The notes under the pieces are model-generated. The model worked only from the letters and a program-made list of their open reading frames with translations, was not told the DNA's origin and made no database searches. A stretch of 64,000 nucleotides of DNA from Sclerodactyla briareus (Eukaryota > Echinodermata > Holothuroidea > Dendrochirotida > Sclerodactylidae): positions 1 through 64,000 of the forward strand of contig JAODTK010003688.1 of assembly GCA_026419785.1 (NCBI GenBank), written 5' to 3'. Both the position numbers and the translations under genes were made by a program. How positions within the stretch are numbered: position 1 is the first letter of the stretch; each line of letters starts with the position of its first letter. Shown in pieces: positions 23,561-36,149 of the stretch.

Positions 23561-24352
23561 TAGGAACTCCGTCACCATCCTTGCAACCTACATGTTCAAT
23601 TGAACTCCAGTGCTACTTGCTTCTTAATGGATGTCCTCGCACTATCACACGATCTGCACCACATACAGCACACACACACTCACTCAAACATACAATGCAT
23701 GATTGCATAGAATCATTCGGCAAGACGGCAAGGAATAAAAAAAAAATAGGTCGTATTGATAGAGATACATGGTGGAGAATCTCGTCTAAAGCCCGAGCTG
23801 TTCTAAAGTTCTGTTAACAGGTCTCTTTAGTGTCTTATCCGGAATATACTTTTTTTGACGAATTTTTCTTCTTCACCCGTTCTTCTCGCCCTACATGTTC
23901 ATACCACCACATATGACTTCCGGTGTGGCGACACACCTTTTTTCAGGGAGGAACGCACAGTGCCCAGTTGAGACAAGTCTTTTTTTGTTCAAAACTGTCA
24001 AACTGTCTGTGAAAATGGCTTTCAGGATTGGGAACCACGGCCCCCCCTCGTTGGTTGAGTGGCACTGCCCCTATTTCCGAGAGGTTTTTGATTGACCGCG
24101 TTCTGCGCATCCAGAAACGAACCCGCCCTATCGCCATCAGTATTCCCCCAAACCTGATAAGTGTTCCACTAAATCGTTTGAATTTGAATACAGCCATGGG
24201 GGTAAAAAAGATAGGTCTATGTAATAATGGTAGATAATAGCGTCTGCGCAATGATAGGCTTTGTTTTTTATCGTGGAAATAGGGCACGAGCGCCGCCAGT
24301 CCATATAAAATGGTTGCCTTCTCAAATTTACATTGTCCTCTTGCGATGTCCA
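23561..24352. other. No recognisable feature; unexplained minus-strand ORF
   Basis: A 149-codon frame (minus, 23943-24392) begins with ATG and has basic, aromatic-rich composition without any known domain. I regard it as more likely chance than a gene. Confidence 0.3.
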
Positions 24353-25062
24353 AATAAGCTAGTTCGGAGATAGCTTCTGCGCATGCGTCCATTGTTTTCT
24401 CCCGCTGGCTATCGGGACAATTTCCTTACCGCGAAGTTAACTGGCCACAGTAATTCAATGGCGCGGCAGTGATCTGTGAGAAACTTCGTTTTGGTTATCT
24501 CCCTCGTTTGTCAAAAAGGAATTCTCAAATTAGCTTCACATGGCGAGAAGATGTTGTATATTAGATTCATTTGATTACAATGTGCCAATTTAGTAATTAA
24601 ATTCCAAGAAAATCCACCTGCTTTTCCACTCGCAGTGCCGCGTGGTATTTCCTACTTCTGGCTTCCTCCCCGCAGTATCCCGCAGTATAATGGGATATTC
24701 CTCTTAACTGTTAGTGCATAAGCGTACTACTCGACGCTGATTGGCCGCAGGTCGGCAGTGATTGGTCGGCCTTCTATCAGTCCTTTTTGTAGGTATTTTA
24801 AATAATTGGTGTTCATTTTGGAGGGGCCTGATGTTTTCTGGCATATTAATAGTGTGCATGATAATTATGAAATATTTATTTTTATAAAAAGACATTTGTT
24901 GACAAAATTCAACATTTAACATTTAACAAATTTAATTTTTAAATTAACCGAGAATGAGAGTCCCACAAGTACAGCCTATTAGCGGAGTCTCCCCGTTGAC
25001 GAAGTTTTCCCGGCTGGGATAAATTGCACAATGCCCTAGTGCTATCTCCGAACTAGCTTATT
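24353..25062. mobile_element. Interval flanked by perfect 22-bp inverted repeats
   Basis: AATAAGCTAGTTCGGAGATA+GC at 24353-24374 is the exact reverse complement of 25041-25062. The 666 bases between include an AT-rich section at 24780-24950 and no coding sequence. It could be a MITE or a cruciform-forming inverted duplication. No flanking target duplication is evident. Confidence 0.5.
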
Positions 25063-25186
25063 CCATCGAAACGGAGGGCGCGTGAGCCCTATTAGACCCT
25101 CCTCATTGAGTACCCCGGGTACATAGGACTTATAGCCATCATTCGGCCAGCCTGCCGCATTCAGTTAACCCCGTTTATTAGATTAT

Positions 25187-25205
25187 GGAGGTGATTATCA
25201 CCTCC
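25187..25205. other. Perfect hairpin
   Basis: GGAGGTGATTATCACCTCC has an 8-bp stem and a 3-base loop. It lies in a CpG-richer patch between 25010 and 25320. No known RNA family was recognised around it. Confidence 0.85.
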
Positions 25206-25859
25206 TTCGAGTTGGGGGATAGCGACCTCTCCTGATTTAGCGGCGGTTAATCGACTGCACGTGCGAAGCACCTGTGATCCCTGTCACGGTAACCAGCCGC
25301 TGTGTTCCGTTGAAGCCCCAGAGCTAGACTATAAGAAAATACCAACGGGCATACCGGGCATATTTCAGATTTTTTCAGGGGTTCTAACGCCCCTTCACCA
25401 GCAACGTAGCACGTGGAACATTGTTGCGTCGTAGGACATATCCCTAATACAGGGAAGCAAAAATGTTGTTTGCTTGATAACGATTACATGTAATGTGACC
25501 CATTTAACCACCTATACTAATCTGTCACTGAATGTACCATGCATGGAGGTGTTTTCTAATTGGCTGTTCGTATTTTTTAGAATCTATTATGTTCTTTGTT
25601 TCGGCCAGGAATTGAAACTAGAGATTAGGGGCAGCTTTATCCAAGAAGAGAAAATCTTGTTCAGAGATGCCCATGGGCCCATGGGGATTGCGCTTCAACT
25701 GTTCAATGTGATTGCTTATTGAATTGTCATGTATATAAACGTTCTCGAAGCGCTGGCACAGGGTATCACTGTGATCATTTGGGCCTATAGCCTACTCTCT
25801 GTTTATCTTGGAAAGTGAATTAGTGTCATCGTAGGCGAATTTTGAAATTTTCCCCAATT

Positions 25860-25945
25860 ATCGACTGGGGCGGGGTGGCGAAATAGTGCCTTGCCCAATG
25901 GCAAATCAAAAAATCTGATCGGTCTGAGGGAGTTGAATTCATAGT
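25860..25945 (+). mobile_element. SINE fragment (body only)
   Basis: GGGGCGGGGTGGCGAAATAGTGCCTTGCCCAATGGC resembles, on the same strand as written, the GTGCCTTGCCCAAGGACC body word of the SINE at 13880-13910. No A or B box is seen, so only a fragment is supported. Confidence 0.35.
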
Positions 25946-28900
25946 TTATTATGATTATTATTATCATTAGTAGTAGTAGTAGTAGTAGCCCGCATCACAT
26001 GCGCATATAATATGGGCCTATTAGCCATCAGGAGAGCCTTACAAGCAGTTTATCAACCGATGGAAGTGTATTACATTCACGCAGAGACACACTCACTGAC
26101 CGCTGAGTGCTGACTGACGACTACGCCATGCACTTGTCATTTGCATGACGCCACCCCCAATACCCTAGTATGGTCAGTAAGGTGTGGGTCATTGTCTAAT
26201 CGGAAGTGACTCACAAGTGAGTAACTCTCCCTGAACGGTCGTCACAAAGCTGACTCACTCTGGACTGTGCCATCCCACCCGAACTTGGTATGTATAGCAA
26301 CGGCTGGGCTACTACTGGGTCATTTTTAAGGAAATCTTGAGTTATCTAAGTGACCGCGGAGTGCGTCAATATATGATAATTGTACGACCCACCTCTGACA
26401 ATGACTCACCCTGTCTGGGGTATAGGGGTGGTCATTACGATTGGCGGGTACTTAGTGCTGAAATTGCCGACTGAACGAACCATATCAGCGAACAGTCCGG
26501 CCGGGCTAGGGCAGAGGCGTAAATGTAAAACTGAGACAAGAGGTGCCGTTGTTCCTATAATCTGACTCGATACCGGTGAACACATCGGAATGACAGGTTC
26601 ACGCCAGTCGAGTCGCAGCGCTATTTGGACTATTTTATCGAAGTGGCATCTGCAAGACAAACTGAGACAAATCAGACAATAACAGAGATGCATCAGTCAA
26701 CCGCAGTAACGCCATCGTCGATCGAATAGGTATGTACAGCAGATTGGACAATTAGTCATTAAATATTTCAGTCGAGAGTTCTTTATCGAGTCAACGTGAT
26801 ACGGCGTTTTAAAATAGTTAAAGAGGCAGTGTCGCCCGCAAACACCTAGTGAGAAAATGACGGTTGTATGCGTCATGGACGAGAACTGCCCCACAGACAC
26901 ATGTACGTTAGTATTGTATTCCGCTTTCAGTAGTTTGACGCTATACGTATCTATATCACAGAGATAGATAGAGTGTGGGTCGGCTCTGTATTTTGCAACC
27001 AATTGAACGCGCGGTGCCTGGTGGGAAATGCACCCAAAAAGACGAAGCCTTACGTCGCAATTAACCATTGACTATGGACGTTTAGGCAACGACGGGGTAA
27101 GTTTATCTCGTTATTTTAACGAACTCGAGCAATAGAAAATTACATTCGCAAAAATATGCAAAATACATAAGGAATACCAGTTCAGCTTTGGACGGCAAAA
27201 AAAAAAAAAAAACACACCACAAATTCGGACGTTTAAAATATTTAACCTGACAAAAACCAGTGCGCGAGGATGGGAACTACATACTGTACGGGAATGAGTC
27301 TGTAATTAAGTAGGCCTCACTAGCCCAAGGTGTATGTGCAACTGCCTGATGTGCTACGCGTACGACGAACTCAAGTTGGTAACAGATAACGGCACCGGTG
27401 ATGATGGGAAAAAAACTTTTGCATTATTCGAAACAGTATACGATGCTAGCTGCTCGCCAAACTAACAGAACAACTGTGACCTGGTACAGAAATGCAGGGT
27501 TGAGTTTCGCTGGTAAGCCTTCTAATATAGTTTGACAAGCTAAGGCCTATCTGTTGACAATGATCTCGGGCTGTTACAAAATAATAACGGTAGGCGATAG
27601 GTATCACCTGATTAGTTCATTTAAGGCTGATAGGGTGGACTGATCAAACCTTCAAATTAATGTTGTCAGCTGAGTATATTCAACAGAAAATGTGTTCAAG
27701 AATATGCTCGCCTCCACACAGGCTCCGCATGCTCCAGGCACTTGCGTCAGTCATATTTTCAACTGCACATGTCTGGTTGTACTTGAGGAGATGCAGGACC
27801 AAAAAAAGTTCTTTGATGACCTCTTCATGAACACCATGGTTTTTGACTTTTGTGTGCGATTTTTTACCTATTTTGTTTCGATCAAGACACTGTCATCATG
27901 TAATTAAAATCAAAATGCATCACCCTGGCTAAATCATCACCGAACAAAATCACAGGAGCAATGGGCCGGAAAATCTAAGAAAGGTCTGTTCAAACATGAG
28001 TGAATCACAACCGGTCAGTTAGCCTTGTTAGTCAAATTACTGTCTAACATTCAGCACTGAACACATAATTCTTGGCTTGAATTAGATGTATATTCGAGCA
28101 GAAAACCTTTTTTAACCTCATGCATATATATATCTACATGCACTACTCAAGTTGTGATTTTTATTTCTAAGAATATTAGTACTATGTATTAATCAGTAAT
28201 TTGAATATGTTTGAACTTAGGATCTTATGAAGATGGATTGGTTGATCTTATAATTTTCTCAAGCAACAATTGTTACCGAGACTTCAATGTTTATTAGCTC
28301 ATGTGTATGTGCATAATGTGTATTGTAGGTATGATATAGGCTATTAAGCCTACAAGCCCTGTGTTTTTTTTGTTTTTCGAGGAAGGACTATTTCCCTTTT
28401 TGGCATATTCAGTAAACTATTAAGAAATGGCTTTTTCTCCAGAAAATGATTCACCCCAAAGGACCTACAATTATCATAGTATGGCTGATAAAAATCCAAG
28501 ATTATATTTTCAACCTCTACTTAGTCCCATCTTTAAGATTATTACTGATGCAAATTAATAGTACTACTAGCTTAACCTCTAATTTCTCCCATAGTAATTT
28601 CCCCCATGTTTAATTTCATGCAGTGAATGTCCACCATTTGGTCTAGTGTGGTTATATAGTCACTGTACCACGCACTATGCTAATCCTATTTCTTCAATAT
28701 GTGACATGCATGTAACTCTAGTATATTTTGTTTCTATCTCACTCTAAAAAATGTAAATACCTGTAACCATCCATACACAGTGGTATAATTTTATGTGCAT
28801 TTCCGTATTTTCATATCCCAAGAAAGTGTGTGTTTATCTAATATCTACAATCAACCCTAATATAAAAAGGGATCACTCACATCTGCAAAAAGCAGTCATT

Positions 28901-31716
28901 CCTGTTTTTGAGTTTTGTTCTAGAGGAGGCTTTGAACTCCCCGCACTGCTCAACCGAAGGTGCTTAAATGCAGTGAGATGCTTCCATAGTGTGGTCGAAC
29001 AAGTTGATAAGAGGTGAATTAACATTTGATTGACTGATCTGCGACGTGGTGCTGTAGAGAGAGCAGCAAGAAGAGCTTCCCGAACTAAGAAAGTCGTCTC
29101 TTGAACAGTTTATAACGCTTTTACAACAACATGCTTAAACCCCTCTTCTCCAGTTTTTGATAGATCCAATGTTGTGGAATTTTTTGCATTTTATAGCCTA
29201 TACTGGGTGGCTGGCCCCTTGGCAGTCCCTCACACCAATTACATTGCGCGGGGTGGGGACTGATTTATATGTCACTATATAGGCAGGCAAGCGCGTCATG
29301 AAAACAATGCATTGGTTTTATCTCACCTCGAAGTCTAGGGCAACCTATGAATGTTGTACAGTGGCTGTCTCACACTTAGATAATTACCACCCAGCTAATT
29401 TAGTCTTAATACCTGACCAAAGAAATGAAATCAAAATACATAGCATCATCATTTACAGGACCCTTGCCTGTACACTATTAGAATGTATGTTTTTACCAGA
29501 AAGTTGAACTCACAGTTCGATTGTTGCAACCAATAAACTTACTGAATTACAATCCATTGCCTCAATCTTCCCCAATGTAATACTTTCGAATGATTTAGCT
29601 TCTGAGTGTATATTCGCTGCTGACATTATTGGTGCAGCATCCAGGTTCGCACCCTTGCTGTGCTTTGGATAGGAATGATCCTCTGCTTCGGCAAGTATAA
29701 CCATTTGAAGAAAAAAAAATCAGGCAATCAGACCTCCGACGGAAGACCAAAGACTGAACAATCCTGAAAACCTCCAAAACATCGACCCTCTAAAGTAGTA
29801 TAAAAGACGAAGACCTCAAAGCAGCGGCGGAATCATGGATTTGCCCGATGGAGGGTTTCCGAGTTCCGGCAGCATGTGAATGCCCTGCACTATACCCCTT
29901 GATGGCACTGTCCCCTGCATGACCATCACATCATTTTGGGCCTGTTAATTTCCCCCCGTGTCCCACACACTTTTATTTCACCGCCGCTGCTGCCTCAAAG
30001 TTTTCGTTTTGTAGTTTTTTGGAAGGCCTTCCTTTTGGGGTTTGGGGCCCCCTTGGGAGTCGCTAGAAATAGCTGGGAATTCATCGTTCTGCCAACGCAC
30101 TAGCTTTTGGCTGGGTATTAATCTGCATTCTTCCAATGGTCTATTCAATTTTGCTCTGCCAGTTGTCTAGAACTATTGGTCATCAGCTCCATTGTGGTGC
30201 AATACTCTTCCCAAGCTAGATGCCACTGACTTGAATGTGGATCTGTGCTGGGTAATTGGGCTAACCTATATGCAAAAGGAGTTTGGTCCTGTCATATCAT
30301 TCACCTAAATTGTCGATATCCTGCCGATGTATTCTTCGCATCGGGCCATACAGGCAGCTCGTAGGCTAACGCTAAGCCTAGAGTATGCTCCAGTACGACT
30401 CTTGTTTAAAATCAGTGTGAAGGGGTAGACACAAAAATTTGTCTACATCTGCAAATTTCTCCCAGCACATTGCGGGAACTATACACCAAATCTCATGGAT
30501 CTAAGTTGTGCGTGTCACAGAAATGTATTCGTATGTGGCACCATACCTGCCTCAATAATTGCATAATTTTAGCCGCAAAATTGGCGTATCATTGCTCGCC
30601 CCGAAAACTCGTTGGTTTACTGCATGTACCATTTGCGCGAACCGTTTTTTTTTTTTTTTTGGGTGCACTTTCCCATATGCCCCGCGCGTTCACTTGGCGC
30701 AATTGTTTGCACGGTAACTTGAGCGAAGTTACGTCTACGTATATAATCTATGTCATATCCTGTGACATCGCCGTCGCTTTTCGGCAGTTGCCACCAGACC
30801 TGTTAGCCCTACGAATACGGGAATGGACCCCACCCCTCCTGATTATAGAGATGTGAAGGATTTTTTATGGCATACCTAGTTGGGTAGGATTGGGGGGATG
30901 CGGAATACTAACAAGGGGAAGAGTGCGTGGCTTTAGCGCAACTTAACGATAAGATGACGAATTGGAACGTTAAACCATTCAAATTAGTGAAGACGTTAGT
31001 GATGACACATTAGTGAAGGCTGGGATTTCATAGTCACGGATATGAGATGCTGTATGACACAAATAATGACAGACTGAAGCGCGGGTATAGAAGCATGGAA
31101 TAGGTCAGAATGAAGCTGCAAAAGAGGGTTGCTGATATAGAGACAGGTGTCTTGAGGAGACAAAACCGACTAGATAAAATGATACAAGCGTTGAGTAGGC
31201 GAACTGAGTACGTGTACCGATGCGACGTTGAAGCCGATGCATCATGGCAAGTGGATTCTATATGTTTCTCATGAATCAACTTAACGTCCTTATCACTTAG
31301 TTCATCCAGGTTAGGGTCAGATTAGGTGGTACTAACCTTTCCAGAAGGTGTCATTTTAAATGGCATCTGCCATTTGAAAATACATTTCCTATCGGATGAA
31401 TTGGCTGTCCTTATTCATGAATTGTTGAATATTCATGGTATAGTGTTACTTCATCACAGAGTTTGATTACGAAGCGGCGGCGATTTATGGTATTACGCAC
31501 ACAGCATCTATCGTCTTTTATAGCCTCACACAGTACAAGGGGTCTTCTGCGGGAGTTGAAAGATAACAGATGGTAGGCTGGGGCAAGCTTGCGGAGAACT
31601 ACATGGGTCGAAGATTGTGTACGTGTGTATAGACAGATGATCGCGCAAATTTGGCAAAACCTTCTTCATGCGACAATTCAATCACGCAAACGAATCTCTA
31701 TTAATAACCGCACTAA

Positions 31717-32026
31717 TTAGGGCCAAATAAAAATAAAAAAAAAACAGTTTCTCGTCCCCGCCCGCACGCTTCTTTTCACGCCGAATGGTATTTTTTCTTT
31801 TAATTATGCCAAAACTAAAATATTTTTAATTCCAAATTGCTAGCCTGACCGCAACAACCATCTCCGCTATTCTTCAGCGATGTCTGATCAGCATGTTTGT
31901 TTTAAACGTTGGCAGTATTTCCGTACTCTCTGCAGCAGCATGACCATAAAAATTTCAAACGGCCCTCACGCCCAAAATTGTGGAAAAATTAGGACGAGAA
32001 ACTATTTTTTTTTTACTTGGCCTTAA
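31717..32026. mobile_element. MITE-like element with GGCCAAATAAAAA / GTTTCTCGTCC inverted ends
   Basis: The left end TTAGGGCCAAATAAAAATA(A)n..AGTTTCTCGTCC (31717-31758) is the inverse of GGACGAGAAACTATTTTT..ACTTGGCCTTAA (31992-32026). Length is about 310 bases. The interior is non-coding. TTAG/TTAA at the ends may include a target site. Confidence 0.8.
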
Positions 32027-33730
32027 TGATAGCCCTCCACATTATCATACACATGCAATTCCCGTCTAGAAATCATCCTTCGCGAATTACGATTTTTTTC
32101 TTCTTCAAATTCATGCCGCATCCCGCATGCGCGCCTACGGAGTCCTATATACCGAAGTAACTGTATCTATTTTCCCATTGCTGTACAGAATACAGATCTC
32201 AAGAGGAACTTCCTGAGGTTAGGGGCCTCGAGTTCCCCCCCCCCCCCCATCACTGCCTTCGTCACTGCAATCAGCAGGCCACTCCAACTACAAGCAGGTC
32301 ATTGGTACACGCAACTCGGCAAGAATTAAGAATTGTTTCTATATTATGTCCCAAGGTTGTTCCGCACCAAGAGGAGCACCATTTTAGGATTGCCTTTTTG
32401 TAGACTCTAGTGCAGTAGGTGACGACGCCATATTTAACAGTGGCATGAGAATTGATGGATTGACTTCGACTTTATATCGATTTGAAGATTTGTCCAGTGG
32501 CCTAATGCAATACCTCCACATGCAGCTTCGTACGCATTCATATGAGCTGTGCCAAAGTAGTACTTGTCTTTTTCCTGACGCTCCTAACCAAACCCAAATA
32601 ATCAAATCTCGAGTAACTCATGTACAGCGATTTCAAAATAGGGTAGATTGACTATGTTCGCACTATACATCACACGATTCGTTTCGCGATAGGGTATGGT
32701 TTTATACCCGGAATATAGTGTCGGCCGAAAATCGGTCTAGAGTTTGCGTTCCCCCCAAAGTACTATGAAAAGTATACGAAGAGCTGTCAATTATACATCT
32801 AACTGTTTGTTCATGAAAACGTTAGGTAGGAGTATGATGCATGTGGGATAGGTTATATTGTACTCACGCTACCTGCCAACCTGGTTTTATAAACACTAAC
32901 TCAAATTCTCGTCTTTTGATTTTAGCGGGTCAGCAACTATTTACTGGTAATACATACTCAAGTTAAGAAGAAAGTTCGAACAATGCTTATAGAGACCAAT
33001 GTTCGGACCCACTTTATACTAAGTAACACACTCTAAACACAGGATGGTCCCAAAGTAGGTTGCCTCATAAGAATTACTTATCGAAACGGAGGTCGCTCCC
33101 TCTTATGGTCCTCCCAAACCCCCCCCCCCCACCCCCCTTCCCCCCTTTTCAATTGAAAAATTTTTTTTTTTTTTTTTTTTTCTCTCCAAAATGAATGAAC
33201 GGAACTTACCATCGTGTGTGCTGTTCTTGATTTCTGGTGTTGAAGAGGTATAGGTCTATATACACTTCATAAGCCCGGTATGATGTCGGGTCTTTGAACG
33301 TCGCTTCATCAAATGCGATGGAATGAAAAGCCCTGCTCTTCGCGCGCACGTCTCTCCCAGACGGTACAGACGGCTGTCCGTTCGCGGTCGTCGTGCGCCA
33401 TGGGAGCCATTAGGGAATATTTACGATAGACTTTGTCAGTGAATCAGTAAGGTAAACAAGAGGTGCCCGGTCCCCGAGGGAGGGAGGTGAAACGTTAATT
33501 AAAGATCGTTTATACATTGCCAATCGTTTTGATGTGCTCATGAGCCTCACCACAGCTGCAGCCGTTGTTGGAGTTCTAGTAGTCGTATACTTTACCTGTG
33601 ACAAGCCAAATGTAAATCCAGAATGATCAGTGATAGAGAATATTTTGTCATCTTTGATTCCAACACGATTTTTTTTTTTTGTTTTTTTTCACATCACCGA
33701 CTGAATATTCAATAGTTCACCGTTTCGAGC
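32027..33730. other. No recognisable feature
   Basis: Contains poly-C (32237-32249, 33119-33139) and poly-T (33158-33181) runs. I see no gene. Confidence 0.4.
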
Positions 33731-33737
33731 ATATACT

Positions 33738-33885
33738 ATAATGGGGCCGACAATTCGGGAATATCAAATTTACTTCGACGGGTTGAAAATCCAGGAATAT
33801 CATATCTTTCTACGGTCTCATCTTTCGAGAATTTAACAAATGAGGATGAAAAGTCCGAGAATAATAATTTCGATTGAACACGTTT
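33738..33885 (+). repeat. Weak short tandem repeat, about 36-base unit
   Basis: Four successive versions of AA(T/G)(T/C)C-GGGAATATCA-AATT occur near 33750, 33790, 33827 and 33860. They are strongly diverged. Confidence 0.35.
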
Positions 33886-34874
33886 ATCAGTCGAACATCA
33901 GATGGTGAGGATTATCAAAAAGCTTATCGAAATTTTGATGAATAATAAAGGTCAGGTCCGCCTGCCGAATGAAATAGTCGGAGGAAAATTAAATGCGTCA
34001 GTCCACTGGAACGGGCCCCGGACTAGTGCCCGCTTTCCGTACAGAGTTAGAGCCTTCGAAAGTTGTGATGTATAATTGGATTGTACAAGATTGAAAAACA
34101 TTCCATCGGTCCAATAGTAAATGTGTCATGATTACACAAACCCGTATATATTCTTCTGCTTCTACTGAAATTAACACAATAATTTCACTTTGGGAATGAT
34201 TACTCTATGACAGAGGATCAGTGTAGTGAGTTGGTGGGTGTTGATTGTTATCTGGTGAGAGAAAGACAAAAGAAATTGTGCATGCAGGATGATGACTTTT
34301 TCTTAACACGATTGAAACAACGGAATACATAACATAATATTATCTGGGTTGTTAGACTGTGACGTCACACGTTATTGCAATAGGGATTCTCACTAATTTT
34401 CCCTGACTAATGGACCAAATTTGAAGGCAAATAACTCGACATAGGAACATCGTGTGGTTTGGGGTTTTGAGCTTGTGATATGAAACCATCATAAAGATTA
34501 ATTTATCGGATCGATCAAACCATACGCTGCCAGAGGCATTGGAATATCCGATAAACTCGTATTATGTATCAGTTAACATTAAGATATTATATAGTCCTAC
34601 GCACCTGTTACGTGGTGTTGTGGAGGGGGGGGGGACTAACTGGACTTGGAATTGGACAGTGCATGGAGCAAGATTCTTCCAAAACCAGGCTTGATGGGTA
34701 GATTATAGAAGGAAACCTTTGGTGCAGGAGGAAACGAAAACGGCAGACGGTTTGGTGTATGGTATCTGGCATGGAAATACAAGTGCATTCGAGTTTTCCG
34801 AAAAGAAATTTGATCCTCGGAATGACCTCGGATGAACTTCCAAGTGACCCAACTATTCACGAACAAAAGTTGAC

Positions 34875-35370
34875 TTTATGTACAGTTTCATTCAAATAGC
34901 CACTGTTCGTAATTTTAACTAAAATGACCCGAAAGGACCCCGACCATGACTTCAAAATATTCACAGGGTTGACTATTTACCAAAGTTCATTCAAATTCGA
35001 ACACTGTTCCAATTTGACCTCATTTTTTTGGCCAATAAATGTTGATATTGTCTCAGTTACAAAGCCCCCATACAATCTATGGTTGCTTGAATATCAATTT
35101 TAATTAAGTGATCTGACCTCAAATGACCTTCGAATGACTCGTTCAAATTGAATTTTTTCGCAATGCCACTGATAGTACTAAAGATCTAACTTTCAACTTA
35201 ATAGCATGTACGGTTTGAAGATATGAACCTTCAGTCATTGCACCCATTGACTTGGGTGACCCCTAGATGACCCTAAAAATTCCCACTGAAATGTTGACAC
35301 TAATCCCGCCGGTGCACCTCAAAGCATCACAGTTTGAATTATGAACATTCAGGCAATTCCAACGCATTCC
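34875..35370 (+). repeat. R3 (TGACCT-type) repeat copy
   Basis: ATGACCCGAAAGGACCCCGACC, TGACCTCAAATGACCTTCGA (about 35112) and TGACCCCTAGATGACCCT (about 35258) mark successive monomers. Between them lie GAA-CCTTCA-like and TTTGAA-TTATGAACATTCA segments. Non-coding. Confidence 0.65.
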
Positions 35371-36149
35371 AATACAAAGTGTGATATGTGGGAACACTCA
35401 GACATCCAGCTGGTTTTATTATCAGAATACAGTCCAATTTAGTTAAGGCTGTGCTAGGCCAATATAGGTAGACTTATCTGACTGCTGGCAGAAGATAGAC
35501 ATCAATTTCCGCTACCTGCTGCCTGCTCTGCGGAGATAGGGATTGACGTGAACCAAACCTCTTCACAGAGGCTAATGGGGAAGAACTGATTGGGGTAATA
35601 TTTGGGAATTAATTAAAAAACAATCACACTCGTAAACATCAACGCAACTCGCTCTGGCCAGCAGCGAGTTCGCCATCGGCCATTTTTAACCTGATAGCCT
35701 GTAAGGTTTAGGAAAATACTGAAATGTATGTGACGAACGGACAGAAGGACGAGACATGGTGACTCAAGAGCTGCTCACCGGCAGCTAAAAACACATGTGC
35801 CCGTAGTGAGGAAAGGGGGGCGCTATCTCACTGGAACACCACGGTCGCGCATTCTCATGAGAACAATCAGTGGAGAATATGTACAACTACAATCAGTTGC
35901 ATTACAAATACAAGAATAGGCCTATTCCAATTATCTGCTGTTGTCAATAGATCGATTCGAAAAATTGTCCCAAACTTGAATCATTAGTGCATTAAATTTA
36001 CTCATTTAATGTGCAAATGAAGTGTAAGTTGAACAATTATCAAGTTATTGCAGTACACTATATGACCTGTAGAGTAATTAACCTCTCTTGGCAGTCGAAT
36101 GATAACATAGAGGTCTCTCAGCCGCGTGTTGATAATTGTCGCTCATTTC

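Larger units (their letters stand above)
25063..31716. other. Long stretch without recognisable genes
   Basis: Only short chance ORFs are present. Small items seen are a hairpin at 25187-25205, a SINE-like scrap at 25860-25945 (AGTGCCTTGCCCAATGGCAA), an AGT trinucleotide run at about 25965-25990, and an A run at 27198-27212. The section 27900-29500 is AT-rich. I checked both strands for tubulin, P450, transposase and RT motifs and found none. Confidence 0.4.

Noticed and set aside
26697-27068. 123-codon minus-strand ORF beginning MVNCDVRLRLFGC, considered as a THAP-type zinc finger
   Set aside because: Only the first residues resemble the family; the required later Cys, His, Trp and AVPTIF-like positions are missing.
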